The notes: generated from the letters alone by a model not told the origin. Shown: positions 1 to 6,096, counted from the stretch's first letter. The stretch: DNA of 8,987 nt from an uncultured Alphaproteobacteria bacterium (GCA_902519435.1 CABYKC010000024.1:1-8987), one strand, 5' to 3'. Numbers and translations are program-made.

Positions 1-298
1 TTTTTATTTTTAATAAATCTTTTTTGGGAAAATGATATGAACATGAAATTGTCTTTGGTTTTGTAAAATCTATTTGCTCTATTAGCTTGTCTAAAGATAC
101 ATACCGAGTCAGAAGCACTGTTTCTATCTTATAATTTTTACATTCTTTAATTAATGATTGTATTTTTTTATCACTAACTGTGTTTGGTCCATTTAAATTT
201 TTACTTGCAAAACCCAATGATTTTATTTTATTTTTATGTGCCACTTCAACAGATTTCACATTTGTTATGCCACAAATTTTTAGAGGTATATTTTTCAT
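1..298 (-). CDS. trpF: Phosphoribosylanthranilate isomerase-like protein, N-terminal half (runs off left edge)
   Basis: TrpF converts phosphoribosylanthranilate to its carboxyphenylamino-deoxyribulose phosphate form in cytoplasmic tryptophan synthesis. An ATG at 298 opens 99 codons with no stop before the edge. The frame begins MKNIPLKICGITN. KICGIT (residues 7-12) is the TrpF beta-strand 1 signature, and Cys9 sits where the catalytic base lies. LGF at 28-30 fits strand 2, ETVLLTR (about 59-65) fits strand 3, and PKTISCS (about 81-87) fits strand 4. The usual strand-3 GVF/GLF-type and strand-4 QLHG-type motifs are not recognisable, so this is a divergent member and may not be a tryptophan-pathway enzyme. 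It is transcribed divergently from the DUF1800 gene, 52 bp away. A matching C-terminal half lies at 1741-1977 on the opposite strand. Family membership is fairly secure; the exact function is not. Confidence 0.7.
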   Translation of the reverse strand, partial: MKNIPLKICGITNVKSVEVAHKNKIKSLGFASKNLNGPNTVSDKKIQSLIKECKNYKIETVLLTRYVSLDKLIEQIDFTKPKTISCSYHFPKKDLLKIK

Positions 299-350
299 TA
301 AATTTTATTTTTAAAAATTATAAATATATGTAAACTATTTTTTTTTATAT
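299..350. promoter_or_regulatory. Divergent intergenic spacer between trpF-like and DUF1800 genes
   Basis: This 52-bp spacer is almost pure A/T and separates two divergent starts, so it must carry whatever start signals both genes use. On the minus strand a TATAAT hexamer lies at 322-317, about 19 bases before the trpF-like ATG, which is a plausible -10 position. I see no good -35 partner at 16-18 bp. No Shine-Dalgarno sequence precedes either ATG; the plus-strand ATG at 351 follows a T run. In DNA this AT-rich a single TATAAT is weak evidence. Confidence 0.25.
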
Positions 351-1742
351 ATGTCATTAAATTTTTATAGACGAGTAGCGTTTGGCCTGTCGCCAAATGA
401 AAAACCAGATAAAGATCCTCTTAATTGGGCAATAAATCAATTAGATACCATACCTGATCTCTTGTGGCCTGGAACAATCCCAACAGAAAAAGATTTAAGA
501 AAAAAATATGGTGAATGGGTGTACGGAGATAGAGAGGTTTTAAGAAAAAAATTTAAAAATGATAAACATGCGTATAGAAAAGCAAAAGATGAATTAAGAA
601 TAAAAACTGGTGAAAGATATTTTGAATTAAATGAACATGCTATTCGTCATTTTCAAACAAAGTATTCCAAACAACCTGTTTTCGAGCGTTTCTGGCTTTT
701 TTGGGGAAATCATTTTGCAATAAGTGAAAAAGATTTTCTAGCAGAGTTTAGTACTGGACCCTATCAACGTGAAATTATTAGACCTAACATGGTTAAAACT
801 TTTGAAGAGATGGTTCAGTCAGTAACTACTTCATGGTGTATGATTCATCACCTTGATAATTCAGAATCTTTTGGCCCCAATTCTAAAAAAGGAATGGAGT
901 GGGGAGAGACTATAAACGAAAATCATGCAAGAGAATTATTAGAGTTACATACAGTTTCTCCTAATGCTGGATATACTCAGGAAGATGTTATTCAGTTAGC
1001 CTATATCATGACAGGTTGGGCGCACAAATGGGATAGAAAAAATTTAGAAACCGGCGATATATGGTTTGATCAAGAAATGCATCAAAAAGGAGATAAAATA
1101 GTTTTAGGAGTTAAATATAAAAATGACGCAAAAAGAGAACTTGCTAAAGTAATTCATGATTTGGCAACACACCCAATCTGCATAAAATTTGTTTCAACAA
1201 AATTATGTAGGCATTTTATTACAGATGAACCAACAGATGAAATGATAAAACCCGTAATAGAAGCATGGAACAAATCCAATGGAAACTTAATTGAAATTCA
1301 TAAAGCAGTTATAACGCAAGCTTATAAATATAATGAGAATACATATAAATTTCATCCACCTGAAATATGGTTAATGCAACTATCTAGAATGTTTGATTTA
1401 AATATTCCGCTTTCTTTTGAAAAAATGAATTATACTTTTAAGTCAAAACCAAATAATAGACAAAGACAATTATCATGGATACTTAGAGAAATAGGTCATT
1501 CACCTTATCGTGCCAAACAACCTAATGGTTGGAGTGATTTGGAGGTAGATTGGGTATCACCAGAATTATTATTACGTCGCTTTTGGTTTGCTTCAGTTGA
1601 ACTTCCCATGCTTGTTAAATCTGGAAACAGATCACATGATTTTATTTTAGCTTGTCTTAAAAATAATTTTGATGATCATGAAAATATGGCATCACTTATT
1701 GAGAATTTTAGATTTGGCATATCAGATTATGAATGTTTATAG
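351..1742 (+). CDS. DUF1800 domain protein, C-terminus probably truncated at a breakpoint
   Basis: The 463-residue product matches the DUF1800 family, whose biochemical role is not established. Visible landmarks are RRVAFGLSP (7-15), FWLFWGNHF (114-122, like the family's W-x-NHF), NENHARELLELHT (189-201, the strongest signature), YTQEDVIQLAYIMTGW (208-223), LATHPICIKFVSTKLCRHF (271-289) and PNGWSD (391-396). No signal peptide is visible, and the start is the first ATG of the frame. The family usually ends in a segment resembling 'ASPEF'. Here the frame reads FGISDYECL and stops at TAG 1740-1742, exactly where trpF-like coding begins in another frame. I infer the last 10-25 residues are lost. 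DUF1800 genes are often next to a DUF1501 gene, and none is present. Family call is strong; the truncation is inference. Confidence 0.85.
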   Translation: MSLNFYRRVAFGLSPNEKPDKDPLNWAINQLDTIPDLLWPGTIPTEKDLRKKYGEWVYGDREVLRKKFKNDKHAYRKAKDELRIKTGERYFELNEHAIRHFQTKYSKQPVFERFWLFWGNHFAISEKDFLAEFSTGPYQREIIRPNMVKTFEEMVQSVTTSWCMIHHLDNSESFGPNSKKGMEWGETINENHARELLELHTVSPNAGYTQEDVIQLAYIMTGWAHKWDRKNLETGDIWFDQEMHQKGDKIVLGVKYKNDAKRELAKVIHDLATHPICIKFVSTKLCRHFITDEPTDEMIKPVIEAWNKSNGNLIEIHKAVITQAYKYNENTYKFHPPEIWLMQLSRMFDLNIPLSFEKMNYTFKSKPNNRQRQLSWILREIGHSPYRAKQPNGWSDLEVDWVSPELLLRRFWFASVELPMLVKSGNRSHDFILACLKNNFDDHENMASLIENFRFGISDYECL

Positions 1743-1745
1743 GAA
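1729..1745. other. Candidate inversion breakpoint or chimeric join
   Basis: Left of about 1740 the plus strand encodes the DUF1800 C-terminus. Immediately right of it, in another frame, it encodes the back half of a TrpF-like barrel with no N-terminus. The front half of such a barrel lies on the minus strand at 1-298, with DUF1800 in between. Reversing the block to the left of this point would place the two halves in the same orientation. The exact base cannot be fixed from one sequence. The following 40 bases carry AAAAAGTATT twice (1756-1765 and 1773-1782) and a variant at 1744-1755. Confidence 0.5.
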
Positions 1746-1977
1746 AAAGAGTATTAAAAAGTATTCATTGAGAAAAAGTATTAAACAAATACAGTTTATA
1801 AAAAGTAAAAATATTCCAGTTTATATTGGTGGCGGTATAGACAAAAAAAATGTTTCCACCATTCTAAAACAAATATCACCTTTTGGATTAGATATTTCTA
1901 GAAGCTTGAAAAATCAGAGAAATTTAATTTCTAAATCAAAACTCAAGGATTTTTTAAATCAAATTTCGGTAGGATAA
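1741..1977 (+). pseudogene. trpF: TrpF-like C-terminal half, no N-terminus
   Basis: The plus frame ending at TAA 1975-1977 encodes about 78 residues resembling the back half of phosphoribosylanthranilate isomerase. NIPVYIGGGIDKKNV matches strand 7 with the phosphate-binding GG loop (family P-x-x-x-AGG-x-x-x-x-NV). ISPFGLDISRSL matches strand 8 (family V-x-P-x-GVDVSSGVE), followed by a SKLKDFL helix as in family C-termini. The usual G of the second phosphate loop is replaced by S. The segment starts near the family's GTGK region, so strands 1-6 are missing. Upstream in-frame starts at 1669 (TTG), 1672 (ATG) and 1729 (ATG) fall inside DUF1800 coding and are not credible. Its 3' end overlaps the convergent folK by 24 bp. 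It is best read as the missing half of the gene at 1-298, separated by a rearrangement or artefact. Confidence 0.6.
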
Positions 1978-2454
1978 ACGTTTAATAATATATTTATTTT
2001 GCAACTCTTGCGATAAGACTTTTACTGATTTTTTTTCAAGCGGATGTCTAAAAAATGGATCAATATCAAGTATTGGATATAACACAAAATCTCTTTCAGC
2101 TGCTCTTGGGTGAGGAATTATTAAATTTTTTTTATTAAATATTTGTTTGCCAAAAAAAATAATATCCAAATCAATGTTTCTTGGACCATTGATAATTTTT
2201 TTATTTTTTTTTAATTTTTTTTCAATTTCATAAATATTATTTATTAATTCTAATGGCTGCTGGTTGGTTAATAGTTTTATTGCGGTGTTAAAAAAATTAC
2301 TTTGCGATTTGTATCCATAAGGAGAAGAAACATAAATATTTGCAAATTTTTTTATATTACCAATATTTTTTAACTCTCTAACAGCACACCGTAAATTAAA
2401 TATAGCATGACCTAGATTTGAGCCAAGTGCGATTATTGTTTCAGTTTGATACAC
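1954..2454 (-). CDS. folK: 2-amino-4-hydroxy-6-hydroxymethyldihydropteridine pyrophosphokinase (HPPK)
   Basis: HPPK transfers pyrophosphate from ATP to 6-hydroxymethyl-dihydropterin, making the substrate for FolP. The 166-residue product is normal length. It shows ALGSNLG at 9-15, SSPYGY (43-48) in the substrate-binding region, the HPPK signature GPRNIDLDII at 90-99 with magnesium-binding Asp95 and Asp97, and IPHPRAAERDFVLYP at 113-127. The start is GTG at 2454. It puts ALGSNLG at the family's usual distance from the N-terminus, and no better ATG is available. It is the last gene of the folate operon. Its start overlaps the folB end by 14 bp, consistent with translational coupling, and no Shine-Dalgarno is evident. 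Its 3' end overlaps the TrpF-like fragment by 24 bp. Confidence 0.95.
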   Translation of the reverse strand: MYQTETIIALGSNLGHAIFNLRCAVRELKNIGNIKKFANIYVSSPYGYKSQSNFFNTAIKLLTNQQPLELINNIYEIEKKLKKNKKIINGPRNIDLDIIFFGKQIFNKKNLIIPHPRAAERDFVLYPILDIDPFFRHPLEKKSVKVLSQELQNKYIIKRLSYRNLI

Positions 2455-2785
2455 TTAGTGAGTCAGCTCCATATTTTTTTGCTACAGCTGTTTTATTAAT
2501 TGTAATTTTAACTTTTTTAATTTTAAATTTTTTTTCAAGAACATTAGATGTTTTTATTATTAAATGCTCAAGAGTATGAGATTGAGACTCCTTTATGAAG
2601 GTTTTTAAATATTTTGTAATAGATGAATAATCCTTCACATTATTTATATTATTTAAATCTAGTGAGTTTTTAACAGGATAACTAAATTCTAATGTTACCT
2701 TTAACAACTGTTTTTTCTTTCTCTCTTGAGCAGTGATACCTATATTTGCACTGATGGATAAGTTTTTAATTTCTACTTTGAACAT
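2441..2785 (-). CDS. folB: Dihydroneopterin aldolase
   Basis: FolB cleaves 7,8-dihydroneopterin to 6-hydroxymethyl-dihydropterin and glycolaldehyde, feeding FolK. The 114 residues are close to the usual length of about 120. Family marks are IGITAQERKKKQ (15-26, the I-G-x-x-x-x-E-R motif, with conserved Glu21), DYSSITKYL (52-60, with Tyr53), HTLEHL (70-75, with pterin-binding Glu73) and VKITINK (92-98), whose Lys98 matches the catalytic lysine. ADSLSV near the end is also typical. The residue after Lys98 is Thr where the family usually has Pro. The ATG at 2785 lies inside the folP end (13-bp overlap) and the gene's end overlaps folK by 14 bp. Confidence 0.93.
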   Translation of the reverse strand: MFKVEIKNLSISANIGITAQERKKKQLLKVTLEFSYPVKNSLDLNNINNVKDYSSITKYLKTFIKESQSHTLEHLIIKTSNVLEKKFKIKKVKITINKTAVAKKYGADSLSVSN

Positions 2786-3591
2786 AGTTTTTCAAAAATT
2801 TTTAATGATTGAGACGTTTCTTTTATGTCGTGAACTCTAAATATATCAACTCCCTTTTGATAACAATATAATGCAGAAGCGATTGAACCTCCCAATCTTT
2901 GATTTGTTTCACTCTTATCTATGAAGTTTATCCAGCTTTTTCTAGATGATCCTAATAGTAATCCATATCCCTTAAACTTAAATTGATTAATTTTTTGCAT
3001 GATTTCTATATTTTGTTTTAAATTTTTACCAAAACCAATACCTGGGTCAAACCAAACTTTGGATGAAGGAATTTTTATTTTTTCTAATTGTTTAATTTTC
3101 TGAAGAAATATTTTTTTAATATCTTGTACAACATTATTATATGAGTGTATTTTCTTTTGCATAGTTTTGGGTGGCGCAGGTGTGTGCATTAAAATTAAAC
3201 CTGTTTTAAATTTTTTAGTTAAAAAGAATAAATCTTCTGAGCCACCGAACACATCATTTATAATATGTGCTCCCATATTTAATGCGTATTCTTGAGTTTC
3301 AATTTTATTAGTATCAACCGATATGACAAATTTATTTTTTGGTAATTTTTTTAATATCGGATCTAATCTTTTAACTTCTTCTATGTGTGTTAATGGATCT
3401 GAACCAGGTCTTGTACTTTCTGGCCCAATATCAATAATACTTGCTCCATTTTTAACCATTTCTTTGATATTTTTTAGTGCATCTGAACTTTTAAAACTCT
3501 TTCCACCATCACTAAAAGAGTCAGGGGTAACATTGCATATTCCCATTACCGTTGGACTAGATAGTTTAAAATTATATTTTCCTAATTTCAT
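2773..3591 (-). CDS. folP: Dihydropteroate synthase
   Basis: DHPS condenses p-aminobenzoate with hydroxymethyl-dihydropterin pyrophosphate and is the sulfonamide target. The 272-residue product has normal length and the full TIM-barrel motif set: MGICNVTPDSFSDGG (16-30), DIGPESTRPG (54-63), SVDT (91-94), NDVFGG (112-117), LMHTP (134-138), FDPGIGFGK (181-189), GSSRKSW (214-220) and RVHD (252-255). The pterin and pyrophosphate-binding residues (Asn20, Asp92, Asn112, Asp182, Lys218, Arg252, His254) are in place. The loop after LMH reads TPAPPKTMQ where most homologues have M-x-G-x-P-x-TMQ. Positions linked to sulfonamide resistance (SFSDGG and STRPG) look wild type. The ATG shares a 4-bp ATGA overlap with the pabC stop. 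Confidence 0.97.
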   Translation of the reverse strand: MKLGKYNFKLSSPTVMGICNVTPDSFSDGGKSFKSSDALKNIKEMVKNGASIIDIGPESTRPGSDPLTHIEEVKRLDPILKKLPKNKFVISVDTNKIETQEYALNMGAHIINDVFGGSEDLFFLTKKFKTGLILMHTPAPPKTMQKKIHSYNNVVQDIKKIFLQKIKQLEKIKIPSSKVWFDPGIGFGKNLKQNIEIMQKINQFKFKGYGLLLGSSRKSWINFIDKSETNQRLGGSIASALYCYQKGVDIFRVHDIKETSQSLKIFEKLCSK

Positions 3592-4343
3592 TTCAATAAT
3601 ATTTTTGAATATTTTTTTGATAAATAATTATATATTTTCATTGAAGACCTATACCAATTAAATTGTTTAATAAAAGAAATACTAACCACACCTTTACCAG
3701 AACCAACTAGAAGTATTTCACTAAATTGATGTAAACTAGAAATATTAATATCTGTTCTATGAATTTTATAAGGTAGATTTTTAATTAAGTATTCTAGAGT
3801 AATTCCATGATAATAGTAATTTTTTGGAGTGAATAATTTATTCCCGTTTACAAAAATTAAATTGGTCGTAGAGCCTTCTAAAATTTTGTTGCTAAAATAA
3901 AAAAGAATCTCTTCTTTTTGTAAATTAATTTTTTTTTGTAAAGAAATTATTTTTTTGTATTGTAAGTTTTTGAAGTTAGGTAAAGCCCGTTGGAATCTAA
4001 AAAATTTTGCAGTAAAATACTTATGATCTTTGTTTCGTTTACGTACAGATAATGAGATTATTTTTTTTGTGACTGCAATTCTTAGTAGGTGATCGTAATT
4101 TTTAATTTTAGAATATTTATTTAAAAAATTAGTTAAAAAATTTTTTGAAATTTTAATATCAATGCCAAAGTATCTTAAATCTTTATTTAGTTTTTTTAAA
4201 TGCTGATCAACTAAGATAAAATTTGGCTCTTTGCCAAATAGTCTAATGGTTGTAAAGATGCCCTTGTATCCCCAAAGAGAATTGAACTTTAGTAATTTAA
4301 AATTCTTAGCGTGAAAGGATTTTTTTAATAAGATATTTTCCAT
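3588..4343 (-). CDS. pabC: 4-amino-4-deoxychorismate lyase (class IV aminotransferase fold)
   Basis: PabC is a PLP enzyme that removes pyruvate from aminodeoxychorismate, giving p-aminobenzoate. The sequence is divergent, but class IV landmarks occur in order. WGYKGIFTTIRLFG (24-37) corresponds to the family's D-x-G-x-x-x-x-TIR. HLKKLNKDLRYFG (48-60) follows. FKNLQYK (124-130) contains Lys125, the likely PLP Schiff-base lysine. EGSTTNLIFV (156-165) has the cofactor-region Glu156, and LFTP (170-173), HGITLEYLI (179-187) and EILLVGSGKGVV (209-220) come after. Length (251) is normal. The start is the ATG at 4343; no later ATG precedes the conserved N-terminal block, so a 38-bp overlap with pabA appears real. 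Class IV folds also include branched-chain and D-amino-acid aminotransferases. The position between pabA and folP favours PabC. Confidence 0.85.
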   Translation of the reverse strand: MENILLKKSFHAKNFKLLKFNSLWGYKGIFTTIRLFGKEPNFILVDQHLKKLNKDLRYFGIDIKISKNFLTNFLNKYSKIKNYDHLLRIAVTKKIISLSVRKRNKDHKYFTAKFFRFQRALPNFKNLQYKKIISLQKKINLQKEEILFYFSNKILEGSTTNLIFVNGNKLFTPKNYYYHGITLEYLIKNLPYKIHRTDINISSLHQFSEILLVGSGKGVVSISFIKQFNWYRSSMKIYNYLSKKYSKILLK

Positions 4344-4863
4344 GTGGAGTTAAAAATGAATCTGGGTGAAACTGTAATCCATAGACTTTATTAATATCAT
4401 CTTCAACCGCCATTGCTACATTTGTTTTTACACAACGCATTGTAATTATCATTGATTGAGAAACAAATGGTTCAGCCATTTTTAAGGAATGATATCGACC
4501 TCCAAGGAAATTAAAATTTTTTTTAAAAATTGATTTATCGTTAGTAACTTTAATATGACTCTGATAACCATGAAGAATATTTTTTTGTTGAACTATTTTA
4601 GCTCCTTCACAAAAAACTATTTGTTGGAAACCTAAGCATATTCCTAATATTTTTTTCTTTCCTTTATATTTATTGTAAATCTTAGTTGTTAATGGATAAT
4701 CTTTTGGTTCACCAGGGCCTGGTGAAAGAACGATGGTCGAAGATTTTTCTAGTTTTGTTTGATTTATTTCATAATAATTTGAAACAAATGTTGGCTCAAT
4801 ACTATCTAGTAGATGAGCTAAATTGTATGTGAATGAGTCTTCATGATCAATGAGATAAATCAT
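4306..4863 (-). CDS. pabA: Aminodeoxychorismate synthase glutaminase component (class I glutamine amidotransferase)
   Basis: PabA releases ammonia from glutamine and passes it to PabB; the same family (TrpG) serves anthranilate synthase. The 185 residues hold IDHEDSFTYNL (5-15), LSPGPGEP (46-53, oxyanion-side loop), GICLGFQQI (74-82) with nucleophile Cys76, GRYHSL (122-127) and YGLQFHPDSFLTPHG (161-175) with catalytic His166. The third triad position, normally Glu in HPE, is Asp168 (codon at 4362-4360). The ATG at 4863 overlaps the pabB stop by one base (TAATG), typical of coupled subunits. The folate context supports PabA; sharing with tryptophan synthesis, as in some bacteria with one amphibolic glutaminase, cannot be excluded. 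Confidence 0.92.
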   Translation of the reverse strand: MIYLIDHEDSFTYNLAHLLDSIEPTFVSNYYEINQTKLEKSSTIVLSPGPGEPKDYPLTTKIYNKYKGKKKILGICLGFQQIVFCEGAKIVQQKNILHGYQSHIKVTNDKSIFKKNFNFLGGRYHSLKMAEPFVSQSMIITMRCVKTNVAMAVEDDINKVYGLQFHPDSFLTPHGKYLIKKILSR

Positions 4864-6068
4864 TAGTTAAATAGATCTAAAAGTGATTTAGCTTTAATAT
4901 AATTTTCATTATATTCTTTTTTTGCAGTACTACCTAAGATCACACCACTAGCAACTGATAATTCAATATCATTTTTGAAATTAAGTAGTGTTCTAATCAT
5001 TATGTTAAATCGCATATCACCATTTGAATGTATAATTCCAAAACTGCCTGTATAAATATTTCTGTCAAATTTTTCTTTTCTATTTAGAAGTTGAATAGTA
5101 CTAATTTTTGGACAACCAATGACTGAACCTCCTGGCATTAAAGAAGAAATTATATCATGGTTACTCATTTTATTTTTAATAACTCCCTTGATTGTTGTAA
5201 CGTAATGAAAAAGATCACGATATTCCTCAACCTTTTTTAGTTTATCTATTTTTACAGATCCAGTTTTACAAATTTTAGACAGATCATTTCTCTCCATATC
5301 AACAATCATATTATGTTCTTTAGTTTCTTTTTCATTTCTTCTAAAGAATGTGAGAGCTTTATTTTTATTTAACTGCTTTGTTTTTCTTAATGTTCCAGCA
5401 ATAGGTTTAGTTCTAATTGTGTTATCTTTTTTCAATATGAGTGTCTCTGGTGAACAACTTACGATATTATAGTCTTTTTCCCTGATAAGAAAACTTTCAG
5501 GTGATTCATTCATTTTCATTAGCTTCCAAAAAAGATCAATAGAATTGATATTACCTTTTTTCGAATATGTTTGAGCTATTTTAATTTGATAAGTTTTTCC
5601 CTGTTTAATATTTTTAGAGAAATCATTAAATATCTTAGAGTACTGCTTTAAAGATAAATTAAGATTAAACTTTTTATTTAACTGTAAATATTTTTTTGTA
5701 TTGATACTTATATTTCTAAAATTGGCTTTAATGCTTTTGATTACTATTTTTTTACCAATACTAATTTTAGTTTGTGGCTTGTAAAATACGCCACTATGAA
5801 AATTTTTAGATTGCTGTTTTGGAAACTTTATTCCTATATTTTCACAAAGAAGCTTATAACCAAAGAAACCAACATAACAATTCAATTCTTCAATCTTAGA
5901 TTTTTTTGACTTTGATTGGATATTAAGAAAATATTTTAGATTTTTTTTATTAATAATAATTCTTCTAGAAAAATCAGTGTAGATATCATAACCCTTATCA
6001 GTTTTGTAAATTATAAGAGGTTTATCTGATTGATATAGTCTATTTAGATATTCTTTATTGTTCAGCAC
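4863..6068 (-). CDS. pabB: Aminodeoxychorismate synthase component I (chorismate-binding enzyme)
   Basis: PabB adds ammonia from PabA to chorismate, giving 4-amino-4-deoxychorismate. At 401 residues it is shorter than E. coli PabB (about 450), with a reduced N-terminal domain (VGFFGYKLLCENIG, 66-79). The catalytic domain has IKQGKTYQIKIAQ (154-166), SPETL (206-210), TKPIAGTLR (220-228), EHNMIVDMERNDL (251-263), MPGGSVIGCPK (311-321), YTGSFGII (339-346) and GVILGSTAKKEYNE (375-388). PGGS is PabB-like, whereas TrpE usually has GT there. However, PIAGT has Ala224 where classical PabB has the active-site lysine (Lys274 in E. coli); alanine is the TrpE state. Folate context decides for PabB, with anthranilate synthase as the alternative. 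The start is GTG at 6068; no Shine-Dalgarno is evident. Confidence 0.87.
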   Translation of the reverse strand: MLNNKEYLNRLYQSDKPLIIYKTDKGYDIYTDFSRRIIINKKNLKYFLNIQSKSKKSKIEELNCYVGFFGYKLLCENIGIKFPKQQSKNFHSGVFYKPQTKISIGKKIVIKSIKANFRNISINTKKYLQLNKKFNLNLSLKQYSKIFNDFSKNIKQGKTYQIKIAQTYSKKGNINSIDLFWKLMKMNESPESFLIREKDYNIVSCSPETLILKKDNTIRTKPIAGTLRKTKQLNKNKALTFFRRNEKETKEHNMIVDMERNDLSKICKTGSVKIDKLKKVEEYRDLFHYVTTIKGVIKNKMSNHDIISSLMPGGSVIGCPKISTIQLLNRKEKFDRNIYTGSFGIIHSNGDMRFNIMIRTLLNFKNDIELSVASGVILGSTAKKEYNENYIKAKSLLDLFN

Positions 6069-6096
6069 TTGATTCTATTATAATTAGGATACTTAT
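6069..6096. promoter_or_regulatory. 28-bp divergent start region with palindromic -10-like ATTATAAT
   Basis: Only 28 bp separate the pabB GTG from the DUF2141 ATG. Bases 6077-6084 read ATTATAAT, a perfect palindrome, so TATAAT occurs at 6079-6084 on plus and 6082-6077 on minus. Each would be a -10 box starting transcription within a few bases of the start codon, giving nearly leaderless messages. An AGGA at 6086-6089 lies 7 bases before the ATG at 6097 and is a usable Shine-Dalgarno for the plus gene. It would be lost if transcription starts just downstream of the -10. No strong -35 boxes are visible, so promoter function is a suggestion only. Confidence 0.35.

Noticed and set aside
1669..1740. 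In-frame starts that would give the TrpF C-half its own N-terminus
   Set aside because: The residues encoded here (MKIWHHLLRILDL and on) do not resemble TrpF, and the same bases encode DUF1800 in its proper frame. They are an accidental extension of the fragment.
1741..1790. Short direct repeats (AAAAAGTATT, AAAAAGAGTATT) next to the junction as a transposon or recombination site
   Set aside because: They are low-complexity A/T words inside a Lys- and Ser-rich coding stretch. There is no inverted-repeat end, no target duplication and no recombinase gene.
351..1977. A DUF1800-TrpF fusion interrupted by a frameshift
   Set aside because: TrpF similarity covers only the back half of the barrel, and the front half lies on the other strand at 1-298. 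A fusion would need the whole domain.
2191..2222. T-rich run that could be a terminator
   Set aside because: It lies inside folK as the complement of a Lys-rich segment (EKKLKKNKK), and no GC-rich stem precedes it.
3323..3661. Open frame of 112 codons on the plus strand, with hydrophobic stretches
   Set aside because: It lies antisense to folP and the pabC end, both of which have full motif sets. It resembles no family I know, and its hydrophobicity follows from reading AT-rich coding DNA backwards.
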